In this document: positions 33,924 through 45,207 of the stretch, piece by piece
How the letters are laid out: each line of letters begins with the position of its first letter
Position numbering within the stretch: the first letter of the stretch is position 1
Assembly (NCBI GenBank): GCA_019693395.1
Contig: JAAMXP010001750.1
Coordinates: 2,957 to 66,956, forward strand
DNA: 64,000 nucleotides
From: Ettlia oleoabundans
Taxonomy: Eukaryota; Chlorophyta; Chlorophyceae; Chlamydomonadales
Reading direction: 5' to 3'
The notes under the pieces: model-generated
What the model saw: the letters and a program-made list of their open reading frames with translations, nothing else
The model's database searches: none
What the model was told of the DNA's origin: nothing
Program-made: the position numbers and the translations under genes

Positions 33924-36891
33924 ATGTTGCGGATTCAAGCAGCCACGGGTAACTCGCCCGGTCAACAGCATGATGTGCCGAGCATCTCAGCACCACCGTC
34001 GTATTGGCGGCAGCGATTAGCAGCGCTGGTGCTAGTCCTACTTGCAGCAGCGCTTGTGCCCGTGGTTGAATGTGCAGGTGAGTGGAGTTTCAGCCAGTAT
34101 GCACCGGATTCATAAGGGCATTTGCTTGCTGCTGGCGCAAAGCGCTTGGACGCCGCATGCTGTGCTGTCCGCGCTAGGGACATGCATGTGTGCCGGTGTG
34201 CAGCCACATGGTTGTATTATACCTTTCACCACCAGCAACCGCCCACAAAGCTTTGTCATAGGCACCAATGCAGGCACCACTTACAAGAAGGCCAGTGCCA
34301 AAGAGGGTGGAAGCGCAGTGGCCCGCTGTCGCTCAGGCGTCATAGCTTCCATCTATAAGCCTATTTACGGCAATCAGGCACGAGGATGCAACTTCACCAC
34401 GAGCTACAGGTGAGAGGGACAGTAATCCAATGCTCAAACAATAAGAGTAGACTACAGGCACAGGGTGGCAGGCTGCAAATGTTGTTCAACATTGCCACGC
34501 TGCAAATGTGCGAGGACATGTGGGCTGGCCTGGCTGCTTGTGCAACTGCACTTTAGTGAGCATGCGTGAAAACACGTTCACCAACATGACCCTGCGAGTG
34601 CACCGATGCAGGGTCGTTGCTTTGAAATGCCTGCGGAAATCGCGGTGTTCAGTGCCTGCAATAGACAAAAAGTTTGGGCACGACCGGTGCAAGAATGCCC
34701 CCAAGATCCTCAGCTTTTACTACAGGTGGGCACGACGGCCGCTAGCTTGCCAGGCTCGATTATGCAGCGACGGGCAAGATTGACGTTCTACAGTGCTGCA
34801 GATTGACAGGCTGCCAAGCAGCTATGCATGAAGGAATGAGCCACGTGCCTGCTTGCCTTTCTACATCCCTTTTCGATGCTCATTGTTCACTGTTCAAAGC
34901 TGTTGGCTGCTGCACACCTGTCTGTAGCTGCAAAGCATCTGGTCATGGGCCATTTCCACAGCCTAAGCCCTCGCCCAGACCACCACCGCGTCCTCGCCCA
35001 CCTAGGCCTCTTCCCAAACCCAAGCCCAGCCCACCAGCACCACGAAACCGCCCCCCACCTAAGCCGCCAAAAGCGCCCACATCACCTCCAAGGCCTCCCC
35101 GGCCCTTCAGGTGGAAGGAAATGCCAGAAGCGGCAAAGAGCAGGGCTGAACAGCTGCTTTCCATTTTCGAGAATGCGTCACTGAAGCCCTCGTATGGCTA
35201 TGCCGAGAACCTGGGGGATGGACGTGGCATCACCTTTGGCAGGCAAGTCCTGCTGCAAGCCCCCCGAGCTCGAAGTGATGCAGGCACCCTCATCACACCT
35301 CTCTTGCACCTTGCTCCTGTTCTGGCGCTGAATGCCGTGCATGCACTGGGAGGAATAGATCCGCATTTCCACAGCCCAGCATCCTGGCATGGAGTTTGCC
35401 AGCCAAGACAACAACGAACTGCATCGTAGTAACAGTCATGTTGTCTGTGTGCAGGAGTGGTTTTTGCACAGGCACAGGCGACGGCCTCCTGGTGGTGCGG
35501 CGATATGTAGAGCTCAAGCCTACCGGCAATGTGTTGGCCAAGTACTTGCCCGCCCTGGAACGCATCGATGAACAGGGCGGTGGCGATGACGCGACGGGGC
35601 TGGAGGGTTTTATACAGGTGGGGGCAAAAGTCTACACTCTTACTTTTGTCTTCATTCTTTGAGGTTGCACTCTGCCTGGTTATGAGTCTCTCCATTGCAC
35701 TGTGCTTTCCCTCAAACAGATTGCCACCTGCCTGCGGCAACTGCTACACCCAACACTAGCTGCATGGCAATTATTTATAGGATTGCCTGCCTGCCTGAGT
35801 TCCAGCGCCTTGCGGGTGCACCCGTGTGGGCTGCACATCTCAGGCGCTGATGCACAGCTGCTGTTCACAACTTGCAACACTGCTGGGCCTGGCAGGCTGT
35901 GGAGGTTTCAGGCGAGGATGAGCTGTTTCAAGAGGCCCAGGACCATTACGCCGACAAACTATACTTCAGCCCCTCACAGCAGCTGGCCAAGGGCCTGGGC
36001 ATACGGTGGGCCTGCCAGCAGTGCTTTCTTGCATGCTCATCTGCCCCACCTGCCTGCTCATCCGACTGCCTGCCTGCTGGCAAACCGCTCTCCAGCCTGT
36101 TTTGGAGTGCTGCAACTCATCAGCATGCTCACCAACTTTCCCTGGCAGCCCTGTATAGCTTGTTATCCAGTATACACGACTTGTTGCCCTTTTCTGCAGG
36201 CTGTCACTGTGCAAGGCGCAACTGTATGACGCCTACATCCAGCACGGCTACTCAGACCCAGGCATGGATGTGTACAGCATCTCAGGTGTGGCGGCATAAC
36301 TGCCCTGCAGAGGCGAGGGCCTACACAAATTGTGCAATATGCACAACAGGAATCTAGCACAGCATAGTGCAGCCAGCACAGCACAACATCGCAGAATGCA
36401 GTGTTACACTGCACCCGTTCAGTGACGTAGCTGCCAGCTACTCTCCTATTTCTCAATGCACCTGCTTTTGTCTCATTGTGCTGCTGCCACCCCGGCAGCT
36501 GGTTCTCCCCGTTTGTTGTGGCAGCTCCCATCTGGCCCAGCACCCACATCCTTGCTTCGTTGCTGCAGCCAATGGCATGGCGGACTGGGTGACCAAGCGG
36601 CTCGGCGGCAGCCCCCTGCAGGGCGTGGAGGAGAAGCAGTGGCTGCAGACCTTCCTGGAGCGGCGCCGCTGGGTGCTGCTCAATACTGACAGCAGCTGGG
36701 CGGCCAGCGTGGCGCGGGTGGACATGTATACCTGGATCATGCAGCTCAATGGCTGGCTGCTGGGTAAGCCCATGCAGCTGACTTGGGACCGCTGCACGCC
36801 CGACAGCAGCCGAGGACCCTGTAAGCCTCAGCCACTTCGCAGCCAGTACAGCATTGGCGGCGTCATCTACGGCGACTTTTTAGTGGAGTAG
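33924..36891 (+). CDS. Secreted lectin-chitosanase fusion (SUEL-type lectin + GH46)
   Basis: Exons are 33924-34077, 34178-34409, 34561-34725, 34928-35242, 35455-35617, 35896-36005, 36200-36285 and 36569-36891 (515 aa). Residues about 31-51 form a hydrophobic signal or anchor (LAALVLVLLAAALVPVVECA). Residues about 75-185 resemble the SUEL/galactose-binding lectin domain: RCRSGVIASIYKPIYGN, SRCSVPAIDKKFG and KILSFYYSC. A Pro-rich linker of about 50 residues follows. From about residue 250 the protein is GH46 chitosanase: SIFENAS supplies the general-acid Glu, and YGYAENLGDGRGITFGR supplies the catalytic Asp. GFCTGTGD and LAKYLPALERID follow. GH46 enzymes hydrolyse chitosan. Exon 3 uses a weak acceptor (TGAG) and is the least certain; the intron after 35242 has a GCAAGT donor. 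The likely role is remodelling of the alga's own glucosamine-containing wall, or attack on foreign chitosan. Confidence 0.88.
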
Positions 36892-37518
36892 CGCCTCGAT
36901 CCTGCACAACATCTTTCGTGCAAGTGGTTTTGAAGTTTAATCACAGTCCGTTCATGTGCTGTGTCCATGCATGGCCTGCTGCGTTGCGTGCAAGGGCAGC
37001 GTTGCTTTGCGATTATCCTATGTAGTGCTCATCCACTGCCTCTACCTGTCGATTTCTGATTCGTCCCCATCCCAAGTTTTCATGCTTGTCCACCACCAAC
37101 TGGTTGCTTCATGGTTCAACCTTGCTAACTTGCAACAGGTGCCGCAGTTAAATCAAACTACACTGCAATATGCATGCTCATAAACACGGACGGAAAATTT
37201 CCAAGAGTATTTTATTGTTGCGTGTTCAGCAAAGTTTTGGAGTACAGGCTTGGCAATCCCTGCGCCGGCGCCAAAGCACTAGCGCCTGCGCTTATGTCGC
37301 GCAGAGAATCCAGGGACCCCCTTACTCTTCTGTTTCTCCCGCCTGCGTGATTACTAAGGCTGAAAGAGCGTCCCGCACGCGTAGGAATCCAAGTTGGTGC
37401 CCGTGTCTTTCTATGGCCGCCACTTGCTCGTGGGGGTTCCGGTTCAAAGTACCTTCTTATACAAATTAACGTGTTGCAACTGTAGCTAGTGACAGCGTCG
37501 TTCGTTTCAGCAGCACAA
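36892..37518. other. Spacer between chitosanase and NIFK genes
   Basis: About 630 bases hold the 3'UTR of the chitosanase gene and the presumed promoter of the next gene on the same strand. No coding signal is seen and no TGTAA was found close to the chitosanase stop. Confidence 0.45.
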
Positions 37519-39130
37519 ATGCCCAAACGAAAGGCAGAGGCGGCCGCCGGCAAGCAGGAACAGGGAAGCGAGGGGCCCAGCACCAGCGGATGGGAGCCCA
37601 GCAAAGTGGTTTACCTGGGGTGCGCATGTTGCCGCAAACCATGCATGCTGAGGGGTGCCCGCTTCTGCAAATGCTCACCTCTCCCTGGTCCCGCCGGCTC
37701 GCAGGCACGTACCGCACGGCTTTTACGAGAAACAGCTAAAAGGTGCAGCGCCAGCCAGAGACGCCCTGCCGCTGATTGGCTGTCGCTGCCGCTGCCACGG
37801 CCTCCGCGTGGCTGTTGCCTGCCTTGCTTCAACGTGCTTGTGAATGCCAGCACCCGTTTTATGCTGCTCATTGGTTGTTGGCATGCCTTTTCTACATGAA
37901 GGAGGTGTTTGTTGCACGACCCTTGCTGGAGCCAGCACTCGTCTCCCTCCCTACGTCCCTGACCGGTCATGATGTCTTCTCTGCTCCTTTCCTTCATCTC
38001 CGTGTCTCCCGCAGAGTACTTCTCGCAGTTTGGCCGCGTGACCAAGGTGCGGCTCTCGCGCAGCAAGAAGAGCGGCAAGAGCAAGCACTATGCGTTTCTG
38101 GAGTTTGGGTCGGCTGAGGTGGCGCGCATTGCGGCTGAGGCCATGGATGGCTACATGCTCTTCACACAGAAACTCGTCTCCCGGGTGCTAAACAAGGAGG
38201 AGGTGCACGAGGACCTGTTCAAGGGAGCCAACCGTGTGTTCAAAAAGGTGGGTGCAGACGGGCGGGTGACAAAGCTGCACACGGGGTGAGTGGTGTTGCT
38301 ATCCACGGAGTAAGGGAGGCTGGGCGGGTGGGTTGCATGGACGGACGGGCGGGTGAGAGGCCAAACGCTACAGCAGGTTGAATTGTGAGCCTGGTTGGCC
38401 GCTGTACATATAAGTAGGTCCTGAACCAATGTTGCAACTCACTGTCTATTACAGTGCGCCGGTGGGCTGTGCGTCAGCCAGAGCCACCCAGCCAGCCTGC
38501 TTGCCTGCCATGGAACAGCAGGTGGTGGCGAGGAATGAGCTGGCTGTGCCAGCTTGGCACCATGGTGGGACACTCTTGCTGGGGGGCAGCACTCTTATTG
38601 CAACGCCAGCATGCCCCGCTTGCAGGTGCCCTGGGCAAAGATAGAGCGTGAGCGGCAGAACCGCGCCCTCACGGCCGCAGAGGCGGAGAAGCGTGCGCGG
38701 CAGGCGGTGGAGCGCGACCAGCGGCGGCAGCAGCGTATAGCAAAGGTGCGAACAAGGAGTTGTAAGGCGGGGGAACGGGTGCTGTTGTTGCTGCCTGGCA
38801 GCGGCTGCGCCAACAGGTACCGCCGTCTGGTGGGCGACCAGCTCACAGCCTGAGCGGCGTCTCCTGCCTTCTTGCATGCCCAAGCTGCTGCCGCATGCAC
38901 CACTCGCTGCCAAGTGCCTGCAGTTCGGTCCACCGCTGCTGGCAACCCGCTCAAATGTTGCTTCCTGACGGCTGCCATCGTGTGGCCTTCTGCAGCAGTT
39001 GTATCCAACTTGCCGCCACTCTTTGCCTGCCACCCCCACCCCACCCCTGCAGGCTGGTATAGAGTACGAGTATGAAGGGCTGGCGGCTGTGGTGCCGAAG
39101 AAGGCGAAAAAGACGAAATTTGAGGACTGA
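37519..39130 (+). CDS. NIFK/Nop15-type nucleolar RRM protein
   Basis: Exons are 37519-37619, 37705-37742, 38015-38247, 38626-38745 and 39053-39130 (189 aa). A basic start (MPKRKAEAAAGKQ) leads into one RNA-recognition motif at about residues 31-105: VVYLGHVPHGFYEKQLKEYF, GRVTKVRLSRSKKSGKSKHY, AFLEFGSAEVARIAAEAM. The motif VPHGF and the segment after the RRM (KLVSRVLNKEEVHEDLFKGA, VPWAKIERERQN) are diagnostic of the MKI67-FHA-interacting nucleolar phosphoprotein family, yeast Nop15. That family acts in assembly of the large ribosomal subunit around ITS2. A Glu/Arg-rich helix and a basic tail (PKKAKKTKFED) end the protein. A TGTAA occurs about 320 bases downstream. Confidence 0.93.
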
Positions 39131-39448
39131 CAGATTTGATCAGGGAGAGGATTGGGCAGTCAGCTTGTGACTGACAGCTGCCGACATCATATGATGGTGG
39201 TGGCTGCCCGCAGCTGTGTTTGCTGACCACTTGTGGCACTAAAACTGAGCGCCCACCGCTGGAATTGGAATGGTCCAGCCCAACAAACAGGCAGGACAAG
39301 CCGGAGATGTGCAGCCGAGGGTTACTGAAGGAGAAGGGCATGAGGGCTGTACTGCTGGCGCTTCACGTATGTACTGCTATAAGCCTTGGTTACTCACGCA
39401 GCCTGCCTGCCCATTCTCAGTCCACTGCTGCACTGACTCCACGCATAT

Positions 39449-39453
39449 TGTAA
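39449..39453 (+). terminator. TGTAA polyadenylation signal (NIFK gene)
   Basis: TGTAA lies about 320 bases after the stop at 39130. Confidence 0.4.
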
Positions 39454-40612
39454 GACTGTGGATGCTGAGCACATAGGCACCTACCCTAAAGGCTGCGAGG
39501 ACATGGTATCGTGGCTCGCCCAAGCTGGCTTGGCAGCACTGCCTGGTTGTGTGCTTGCGGCAACACTGTCTACCTGCCAGGCAATGCCTGCACAAAAGCA
39601 TCCCTGCCTCTTTGCCAAAGTAGCACTCCCTTGGGAGCCAAAAAACCAGCGCTGCTCGCCTGCATGCGGTCAGGCTTTTGGTTACACTGATACTGTTTGA
39701 TTACGATACCATACTGTGCACACATGGCCCTGAAATTTGGGCAAGGATAGGAGCTTTAGTGTTGCGATACTGTTCTTTGCTGTGTTTCTGTGTAGGGGAC
39801 GGGATAGGCATGCATAAGGTTGTGGGAAAGCCACTCAGCACGATAGGCAAAGGGCCTTTGGCAATAGCCAAGGCAAGCGTGTATGGGGCGAGCAGCATTC
39901 ACTGGGACGAAAGGGGGGGGAGAGAGAAGCGGTGGCTTGGAGAAGGAGAATAGGTGGAGGGATGGGATGCAGTAGGTTAGGGTGGGGTGGAGAGGAGCAT
40001 GGTGCAGGGGTTAGGGTTGCCTGGGTGGCATCACTCTGCACCAGGCCCCGAAGCAAAATGTGGGTGTGTGCATGACCGCGCGCGTGCGTTATGAGCAAGG
40101 CCAGGGGTAACAAGGGAGAAAGCGGCCCACGGGGCGCAGAGCAGGTCAAGAGTCACCTGTTCCATAGAACCTGCGCACGGAAGGTGGGGGTGAGGGTGGG
40201 GATGGCAGGGTCCGCACGCTGCGCAAAGCAGGCAGGGAGTTGCAATGCTTTGTGCTGCGCAAAAGGGTTGGCGGCGGCAATAGCAGCCCAGGCCGAGCCC
40301 CGAGGGTGGGGGGCGAGAGTGATAAGGGGCCAAGCGAGCCCTAGCGGGGGTCGATGAACAAAAAGAGGGAGGGGGGGCACACGCGCGACATGAGCACAGA
40401 AAGAGGAGAAGAACAGGAGGAGGAGTTGATACTCATTCCATAAAAGGGGCTGACGCTAAAAGGCGGCGGGACAAGGCTAGGGTCGGCTGGGGTCGCACCA
40501 GGGGTGGGACAGCGGCAGCGGGCGGCTGCGGACCTAGTGGGTGGACCATCCCGCCCTGCCGCCATAAAATCTGTGGCCAGTGCGACATGAAATGGGTGGG
40601 AAAAGGGGGGAG

Positions 40613-40635
40613 GTGTGTGTGTGTGTGTGTGTGTG
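40613..40635. repeat. GT microsatellite
   Basis: Alternating GT runs for 23 bases without interruption. Confidence 0.9.
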
Positions 40636-40934
40636 GCGCGCGCACTGCACGGCGCGGTAGCCTGTCGAGGCACCTTGAAAAGCAGAGCAGCAACGCACAA
40701 ATGAAATTGTGGCGCCAGCGCTAGCAGGAGCGGCAAGCCACAATGAAGGGTTCAATAAAGCGCGGTGATGAATACCGGGGACAGAAGCTTGGTTGGGCTC
40801 TGGGGTGCAGAAGAGAGAGAGAAAAGGGGTGAAGAGGGAGGTTCCGTTCTGGTGTGTGAGAGTAGGGACCGGAAAGCAAGTTGGGCCTGCAATACCCAGT
40901 GGGCTCCTACGGACGGCCGTGGGAGCTGGCGAGC

Positions 40935-40960
40935 GGGGGGGGGGGGGGGGGGGNNNNNNN
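40935..40960. other. G19 homopolymer followed by seven Ns (assembly gap)
   Basis: Nineteen consecutive G are followed by seven unresolved bases. The Ns most likely mark where sequencing stalled in a G homopolymer, so the real length here is unknown. Confidence 0.9.
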
Positions 40961-41337
40961 AGAAAAGGAAGTGCGGGTCGTGTTTGGAAAAGAGCGGAGT
41001 AACCCAAACAAAAAGGGATAAGGTGCCAAAAGAGGGGAAGACGGTCGTGGGGCCATGACGCTGGGCGCAACAGGGTACACAGTGCAGCCACATGTTGGTT
41101 GCAGGCGTGCTCATGTGTTGGACAAGTGCTGGGGTGGCCTGTGGCAGCGGCAGCGCCGCGCTGCGCAGGCAGCGTTTGCCCTCTCGTAAATTAGTGTCTC
41201 TCGGGGTGGGATGAACTGTGAAAAGAAGGGAAACTCTGGTGAAGTTGGTGTGTGCTGGGGGAGGCGGGCGGCGCTGAGAATGAAAGCTTGCCCGACTGAA
41301 AGCTAGCCAAGCCAGCTCAGCCCCAGAGTACCGGCCC

Positions 41338-43497
41338 TCAGTGGCACACAGCCCGCTTGCGCTTGCTGGTGCTGTCCTGGCGCATCAGGCCCGCAGCGCT
41401 GGGATGCGGGGGCGCCTGCAGTGCGAGGACGGGGGCGCAGCAGGCGGCCGGCATGTAGGTTGCAGAGGACACGACTGACACTGTGCAGCGCAACAGCAAA
41501 GTCACAACATTCACACGCTGATTGAACCCTGATCCACACCAAACCATCTGAAGCAGCAGCGCCAGTCAGCCTGTTGCCAGGAGGCAAGCCAAGTGCAAGC
41601 CAGCCCAGCAAGGCAAGCAATCAGCGGTCCAGCCAGCGTCAAGCTGCATGCTGAGCTCACCACAGCGTCGTTGCCGCTGGCCACGCTGTCGGGCGAGTCT
41701 GGGGTGTCAATGGCGGCAAAGTCCATGATGGGAGACAGCAGGGGCAGCATGGCGTCAGCACTTTCAGAGCATGGCGTGGCAGAGGCCCTGCGGGGAGAGG
41801 AATGCAGGAAAGTGGTGAGCAGAGCGGAATGAGAGGCAAAGGAGGCGTGAAATCCGCCCCAGCTGCATGTGATTTAGGACTGGAGGGCTGCAGCCAACAT
41901 GTCCAACAACGTAGCAGCAAAGCAGAACACCACATGAGCACAGCCGAAGCATTTAGCAAAACCACATGAGCCCAGCACAGAGCATGAGCGGGTGCAGCTT
42001 GGCACACGGCGTTCTGCCATGCCATGCCAGGCGCCCGTACTGTGCCTGTGCGTGAGTGTGCTGCTGCTCACATGCGCCCCGAGGCCAGCAGCTCGAGGTT
42101 GATGGACTCAGCCGCCTTCTCATAGTCCATGCTCAACAGCAGGCCACGTCCGCTGGGCGAGTTGGCGGCGCCGCTCGTGGGGCAGCTCTTAGCGCGCTTC
42201 AGGCCCGTGCCCGCCTCTGCGGCTGCGAGCAGCACCTCAGACTGGTCAGTGGCGGCGCCGCTGCCACCGCATGCCTGGCTGGCGGTGTCGGAGTCGTCGC
42301 TGGAATCCAGGGAGGCCATGCCCAGCAGATGGAGCTCAAGGGGGTCCAGGCTGGAACCGCCCGTGTGCCTGCAGGCGCGCAAAGCCGGGCCACTTACAGG
42401 GAAGCAAACATGGAACAGGTAAGGCACAACGCACGGGAGACTCCTACTAGCGCACACATGATGACAGGCAAGATTGTACTGGCGACGCGCTGCACCGCAA
42501 CATCAGGCAAAGCAGGAGAACGCGTGCATGCATGCACACGACACAACAAGCCCTCCACTTGCGGCGTGGGTCGTCCCCACCCGCTCACCACCTGCCCATT
42601 GTACCCACCCACCTCATCTCGCCAAACAGCATGGCAATGTCGTCCTCCTCCTGGCTACCGGCCTCCACCTCGCCTTGCTCAGCAGTGGCACTGCTCTTCT
42701 CGCTGGAGAGGGCAGCGGCGCCCTTGCCGCTGCCGCCACTAAGGCAGGGCACGCTGCCGCTCTCGTCCTCGTCCTCGCCCAGCAGAATGCGCAGGCAGTC
42801 GTCGTCCAGGTCAAGCGCCAGCTGGTTGTTGAACAGGTCGTCCACGCTGGCGGCCAAGTGAGGTGCCTTGATGGAGCCTGCAGCCGATGCGCCTGCAATG
42901 CGGGGGGGACAGGGGCGGGCGGCAGGTACTACGCTGTCAGCAGAGCCGGCTGGCCGAGGGGTAACGCCCCGCGGCAATGGGAATCCAAACGACGATGAGG
43001 GAGGGGCATGCAGAGGGCGGCATGGCGAAAGGTAGTAGACGCGACGCTGAGCGGGGTGAGTGCACAGGGGCGCCCCTGAGGGATGCAGCAGCGAGAAACC
43101 CTAGGCCCGCGGCACGTCCGGGGCAAGCTTGCACCGCCGGTAAACCTCGATAGACCGATATGGATGTGAACGAGGGTCAGGCCGTGCACACAGCGCCTCG
43201 GGAGACCTCCAGACTCCTGCCCACGGCATGATGGGACCAGCTGCCATGCTCACCTTGAAGCCCTTCCGCCACTCCAAACACGGCCGCCGTGACCGCTGCT
43301 GCTGCGGTCTGGGCTGCAGCTGGCGCAGGGACTCCCACCTGCTGCTTCAGAAGCCGCTGCAGCTGCTGCGGGGTTGGTTGCCCATAAACGTAGTCTGCTG
43401 GCGACAGGGATGCCTGCAGCTCTGCCTGCGACGTCTGCAAGCCCAGCCTTGCCCCAAGCCCGCAGGTCTTGCAAGCCTTCACCACAACCGAAGCCAT
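41338..43497 (-). CDS. Unrecognised 341-aa acidic protein, possible regulator
   Basis: Exons in transcript order are 43497-43254, 42892-42613, 42368-42072, 41787-41661 and 41415-41338 (341 aa, GT-AG, in phase). The N-terminus MASVVVKACKTCGLGARLGL has two Cys, then YVYGQPTPQQLQRLLKQQVG. The middle is acidic with short hydrophobic motifs of activation-domain type: VDDLFNNQLALDLDDDCLRI, EEDDIAMLFGEMR, SLDPLELHLLGMASLDSSDD and LSPIMDFAAIDTPDSPDSV. The C-terminus is basic (TSKRKRAVCH) and could be a nuclear localisation signal. These features suggest a transcription co-regulator, but no DNA-binding domain is seen and no family is recognised. Confidence 0.6.
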
Positions 43498-45207
43498 GCT
43501 GCTCGGCAGGCCTCCAAGTACCCGGCTCCGTGGTGAGCAATGTTCAAGGCTAGCAAGCACGGGAAGACGGGCAGCGGCGAACTGGAGGGGGCGATGCCAC
43601 GGCTCGCCTACAACGTGTGAAGCAACGCAGAGAGATTTTTGTGGGCTAGGGGATGGAGAGGAGAGGAGGGAAGGGGCGTAGGCCGCTCCAGAGAGCCCCA
43701 ATGTACGTGTTTCTTCCCACACGGCCGCCCTTTTGCGGAACGCTTTTCATGGTGCAGATCGCATAAAATGTATTTAGCCGATCATCGGCAACATTAAAAG
43801 GTAGGAGTAAATGAACGCTGTTGGCTGGCCATGCACTGTTGGTGCTGGGAGCCCCCGAACAAATATCAAAGGCACTGGCCGCCACCGTTCCCCGCCCGTG
43901 CTTAGCCAGCACCCATCTCCCCATCACCTGCCAACGCCCTCTGGAAGGCTTAGAGGTAAGTACACTGCCTTGGCATGGTATAAAGAAGAAAGCTGCCAAA
44001 AGGCTGGGCAGGGGCGTGCGTCTTGCCTGCCACATGCCACGAGGGACGCTGCCACGTCCCTCCCCGTTGAACTGCATGGATTTACTTTAAAGGAACTTAG
44101 CAGACATGTTCAGGGATGGCTTACATGGACGTATTGAAACACGTGGGATGCAATGCATGAGATGGAATGGCGTAAACGGCTAGACGTGAAACCAGGAAGG
44201 GGAGCACGCAATGAGTACTGGTTACATCGCTGGGCGGTCGGCGGCAGCAACGCACGCAGGCACACAACCAAGAAGGCACACAAAGGAGGGACAGACACAG
44301 TTGGGAGGTAAAAAGAAAGTGGACCGCGAGGGATGGCAAATTGGCAAAGAAGTAACGGGCAACCAAAATGAAGGGAGACGTGCAAAGGGGACTTCAGGCA
44401 GGGAAGAAAGGAATGGCGCTCCAGCATGCAGGCAAGGCGGGGCGCCGTATTGAGAAGAGTACAGCGGCAGGACGACGCAGGTGGTCGGTGGCTGGGCCGC
44501 GCTGCCACCCTACTGGCCAGTCCTGCCGCAGTAGAACTGGGCATTAGCTCACGCACTCAATCATGTGAAAAGAGGATGGTAGCTGCGCCACCAGCAGCCA
44601 CGCCACGGCACGCATTGCCGGGGCGAGGCAGGTGCCTCGGCTGATGCGGCGCTGGCGTGTGCTGCCACACAGCGACAGACAGGTGTGGAGGGCAGTGCTT
44701 GACCGTAAGGGGCATGGGAGAAGTGCCTGGGGTCTGAGCGGCACAGCACAGGGGTGAAGCCTGGAAAGAGGCGACAGGGAAGGAGAGCAGCAGCAAGAGA
44801 GCGGCAAGGGGCCGCCAGCGGGCGTCCTCACCAGCGACCCGAGTGTGGAGGGAGTTCAACTTTACCCTCCGCCCCACTAAACTGGGGGAGGGTGTGCCGG
44901 CCGAGAGCTAAGAAGCGCAGCTGTGCCCAACGTTGTAGCTGCGACCATGCAATCGCAGCCACCGGCTGGGCAGCAGCAGCAATCCTGACGAGGAGGGCTG
45001 CCAGAGGCAAAGGGAGGGGTTGGGAATGAGCGTATGCAGAGGGGGATGGTAGGAAGGAGGATAAGGAGAGGAGACATGCGTTATATCTGTTTGAATGTGC
45101 GGGAAGCTGCAAATGGGAGGCTAGAAGGAGACTTCCTGAAGTGGGCAGGGTTCCGCAAGCCGAGCAGGGCCTGGCTTGCCCTGCTAGTTTGAGGATACTG
45201 CCGATCC
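43498..45207. other. Spacer, no gene supported
   Basis: About 1.7 kb lie between the start of the acidic-protein gene and the stop of the U2AF65-like gene, both on the minus strand. Open frames are short and without motifs. It should contain the promoter of the 341-aa gene and the 3'UTR of the U2AF65-like gene. The nearest reverse TGTAA noticed is over 1 kb from the latter's stop. Confidence 0.45.

Larger units (their letters stand above)
39131..41337. other. Gene-poor interval with G run, GT repeat and Ns
   Basis: No gene is supported between the NIFK gene and the 3' end of the minus-strand gene at 41338. The + strand becomes strongly purine-rich (many GGGG and GAGAG runs) from about 39900 to 41040. 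It contains a 23-base GT repeat at 40613-40635 and a 19-base G run ending in seven Ns. Confidence 0.6.

Noticed and set aside
40341..41114. Long Pro-rich minus-strand frames around the G run and Ns
   Set aside because: They are the complement of purine-rich repeats, cross the N gap, and show no exon structure or family motif.
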